A stretch of 30,823 nt of DNA from JANRKT01 sp033763355 (GTDB lineage Bacteria; Bacteroidota; Bacteroidia; Chitinophagales; Chitinophagaceae): positions 1 through 30,823 of the forward strand of contig JANRKT010000174.1 in the NCBI GenBank assembly GCA_033763355.1, in the 5' to 3' direction. The position numbers were made by a program, and so were the translations under genes. The notes under the pieces were generated by a model. The model ran no database searches and was not told the DNA's origin. It saw only the letters and a program-made list of their open reading frames with translations. Shown in pieces: positions 29,040 through 30,823 of this stretch (its first letter is position 1; each line of letters starts with the position of its first letter).

Positions 29040-29870
29040 ATGAAATTTTTGCTGCATCATAAAATCATCCGGTATGCAGCAGTTCCTGCTGTATTTTTTC
29101 TTTTTTTCTCTTCAGCTTTTGCACAAACTGACACTGCTTTTTGTTTTAATTCTTTTGACGGTACAAAGATTTATTATGAAGTAAAAGGCAAAGGCAAACC
29201 CGTACTGCTTGTTCATGGGTTTATTGTAAACAGCCAGTCGTGGAAGCGGACTGTTTTGTATAATGACCTGCTGAACCTGGGATATAAAGTCATTATACCT
29301 GATTTACGGGGAAACGGAAAATCAGACAAGCCCCATCAGCCTGAGGCATACGAAAACGATGCGGAGGCAAAAGACATCATGCAGTTGATGAAATTGTTAA
29401 AGATAAAAAGATATACAGTCGTGGGATATTCCCGCGGTTCTATTATCGCTTCAAGGTTGCTGCTGCTGGATAAAAGGGTAACAGCCGCTGCATTGGGCGG
29501 AATGGGCGACGGATTTACTGATGCCAATTGGCCAAGAAGGCAAATGTTTTACCGTGCATTGATGAACGAGCCCGTAAAAGAACTGGAAGCAATGGTGAAA
29601 TATGTAAAAGACTCAGGCCTTGATCAGCTGGCTCTGGCTTATTTGCAAAAAGGCCAGCCATCCGCATCCCCTCAGGAATTGGGTAAGCTGAAAAAACCTG
29701 TGCTGGTAATATGCGGCGATAATGATCCTGATAATGGTTCTCCTGATTCACTGGCAAAGATGATCCCCTCTGCTGTATTAATGAAAGTTCCGGGAGACCA
29801 CAGCACCACATTAAGGTCTGTTGCATTTTCATCAGCAGTGGTTTCTTTTCTTTACGAAAAAAATAAATAA
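29040..29870 (+). CDS. Secreted alpha/beta hydrolase
   Basis: A 276-aa protein with a signal peptide (~1-28, ending SSAFAQ) and thus periplasmic or secreted. The fold is clear: LLVHGFIVNSQSW oxyanion region, DLRGNGKSDKP, the nucleophile elbow VVGYSRGS (Ser ~142), an acid in CGDNDPDNG and a catalytic His in VPGDHSTT. No specific substrate can be assigned; esterase or lactonase are typical. It starts 22 bp after the GMC gene and ends 5 bp before ribokinase, so it belongs to one operon. Together with a sugar oxidoreductase, a lactonase-like role on an oxidised sugar is conceivable, but only as inference. Confidence 0.9.
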   Translation: MKFLLHHKIIRYAAVPAVFFLFFSSAFAQTDTAFCFNSFDGTKIYYEVKGKGKPVLLVHGFIVNSQSWKRTVLYNDLLNLGYKVIIPDLRGNGKSDKPHQPEAYENDAEAKDIMQLMKLLKIKRYTVVGYSRGSIIASRLLLLDKRVTAAALGGMGDGFTDANWPRRQMFYRALMNEPVKELEAMVKYVKDSGLDQLALAYLQKGQPSASPQELGKLKKPVLVICGDNDPDNGSPDSLAKMIPSAVLMKVPGDHSTTLRSVAFSSAVVSFLYEKNK

Positions 29871-29875
29871 GCCTC

Positions 29876-30769
29876 ATGATTGTTGTTGCGGGAAGTTCCA
29901 ATACCGATATGGTGGTTAAAACAAATCGTTTTCCGCAAGCAGGTGAAACCATCCTTGGTGGTGAATTTTTTATGTTCTCGGGAGGTAAAGGCGCTAACCA
30001 GGCTGTTGCAGCAGCAAGGCTCGGATCAAAGGTTGCTTTTATCAGCAAAACGGGCAATGATATTTTCGGAAAGCAGGCGGTTGAAGGTTATAAAAGGGAG
30101 TCAATTGATACCCGTTTTATTTTTACAGATGAACAACTGGCTTCGGGAACAGCTTTGATTACTGTAAATAATGAAGGACAAAATACAATTGTAGTAGCAC
30201 CGGGGGCCAACTACAGTTTGAATATTGACGACATTGATAAAGCCGGAGCCGTAATTGATGAAGCGGATATTATTCTTGTGCAGCTTGAAATTCCTTTGCC
30301 GGTAGTTGAATATGTTATTGGGGTGGCTGCAAAAAAAAGCAAAAGGGTAATATTAAATCCGGCGCCGGCACAATTGCTTGCGGAAAAAATTTATTCACAA
30401 TTGTATGCTATTACACCCAATGAAACCGAAGCGGAAATACTGACGGGTGTAAAAGTGACTGACAGGAATTCCGCAGCAAAAGCGGTTAAGAAATTTATTG
30501 AAAGGGGAATGAAGAACATCATTATTACAATGGGGCAGGCAGGCGCTTACCTTTATACCAATGAGTTTGAAGGCATGATTGAGGCGCCGGTGGTGAAGGC
30601 CGTTGATACGACAGCTGCAGGAGATGTTTTTAATGGCTCACTGGCTGCAGCGCTGGAAAAAGGGATGCAATGGGAAGATGCGGCATCGTTTGCATGCAGG
30701 GCGGCATCAGTATCTGTAACTAAAATGGGCGCCCAGGCTTCTGCACCTTTCCTGCATGAACTTGTATGA
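29876..30769 (+). CDS. rbsK: Ribokinase (PfkB family)
   Basis: ATP-dependent phosphorylation of ribose to ribose 5-phosphate; 297 aa, cytoplasmic. PfkB landmarks: VVAGSSNTDMVVKTNRFPQAGETI at the N-terminus, FSGGKGANQAVAAARLGSKVAF (substrate lid), TPNETEAEILTG, and the anion-hole/catalytic-base motif DTTAAGDVFNGSLAAAL (~244-260). NTDMV, GGKGANQA and the TPNE segment are ribokinase features rather than fructokinase. It lies 5 bp after the hydrolase gene. The last 54 bases of the window after its stop contain no recognisable gene. Confidence 0.92.
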   Translation: MIVVAGSSNTDMVVKTNRFPQAGETILGGEFFMFSGGKGANQAVAAARLGSKVAFISKTGNDIFGKQAVEGYKRESIDTRFIFTDEQLASGTALITVNNEGQNTIVVAPGANYSLNIDDIDKAGAVIDEADIILVQLEIPLPVVEYVIGVAAKKSKRVILNPAPAQLLAEKIYSQLYAITPNETEAEILTGVKVTDRNSAAKAVKKFIERGMKNIIITMGQAGAYLYTNEFEGMIEAPVVKAVDTTAAGDVFNGSLAAALEKGMQWEDAASFACRAASVSVTKMGAQASAPFLHELV

Positions 30770-30823
30770 TTGAAAATATTTTTTACAGTTATAGTACAGG
30801 CACATGTTCATAATAGAAAATTA

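Noticed and set aside
29515..30057. A 180-codon - strand frame opposite the hydrolase and ribokinase.
   Set aside because: Shadow of two well-supported genes; its product has no recognisable domain.

Overview
The window is a gene-dense chromosomal segment of a Bacteroidota bacterium, most likely a member of the Chitinophagaceae or a close relative. This rests on sequence-level judgement, not a search. The indicators are a lipoprotein TamA variant (TamL) with a lipobox, tandem choice-of-anchor J lipoproteins, a TAnnTTTG-type promoter before the DEAD-box gene, weak ribosome binding sites, a fused DAHP synthase/chorismate mutase, and the RDD/SpoIIM/DUF4129/DUF4350/MoxR/DUF58 gene group. No rRNA, tRNA, CRISPR array or intact insertion sequence was seen, and no gene-free stretch exceeds about 225 bp.

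Bases 1-8312 are an aromatic amino acid block, all on the + strand: tyrA (5' end outside the window), deaD-type helicase, DAHP synthase/chorismate mutase fusion, a small Cys-rich envelope protein, aroB, aroA, a decayed antitoxin/PIN-toxin pair, and aroC. It covers steps 1, 2, 6 and 7 to chorismate plus the branch to prephenate and 4-hydroxyphenylpyruvate. Three insertions disturb it: the helicase, the toxin pair (two frame lesions), and GC-rich hairpin repeats, one in the aroB leader and one in frame inside aroC.

Bases 8386-15767 carry a DUF952 gene, then a divergent membrane system: RDD on the - strand and a tightly overlapping + operon of SpoIIM-like protein, polytopic membrane protein, DUF4129, DUF4350, MoxR ATPase and DUF58. 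This is the best candidate for a poorly understood multi-protein system.

Bases 15922-20735 hold a methyltransferase, truB, tamL and a TrmH-family RNA methyltransferase. Bases 20791-20924 are a 134-bp MITE-like element with 23/24-bp terminal inverted repeats. Bases 20930-27172 are all - strand: carboxyl transferase, two paralogous lipoproteins, a YiiX-type lipoprotein, a PhzF isomerase, RNase HI and a PP-loop ATP-binding protein. Bases 27305-30769 form a + operon of GMC oxidoreductase (with a possible Fe-S motif), secreted alpha/beta hydrolase and ribokinase.

The most unusual feature of the window is its repeats. At five intergenic sites there are degenerate tandem arrays with different unit sequences but the same 7-bp period, several touching or overlapping start or stop codons. 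In addition, two housekeeping enzymes (AroC and the acyl-CoA carboxylase beta subunit) contain what look like palindromic elements translated in frame.
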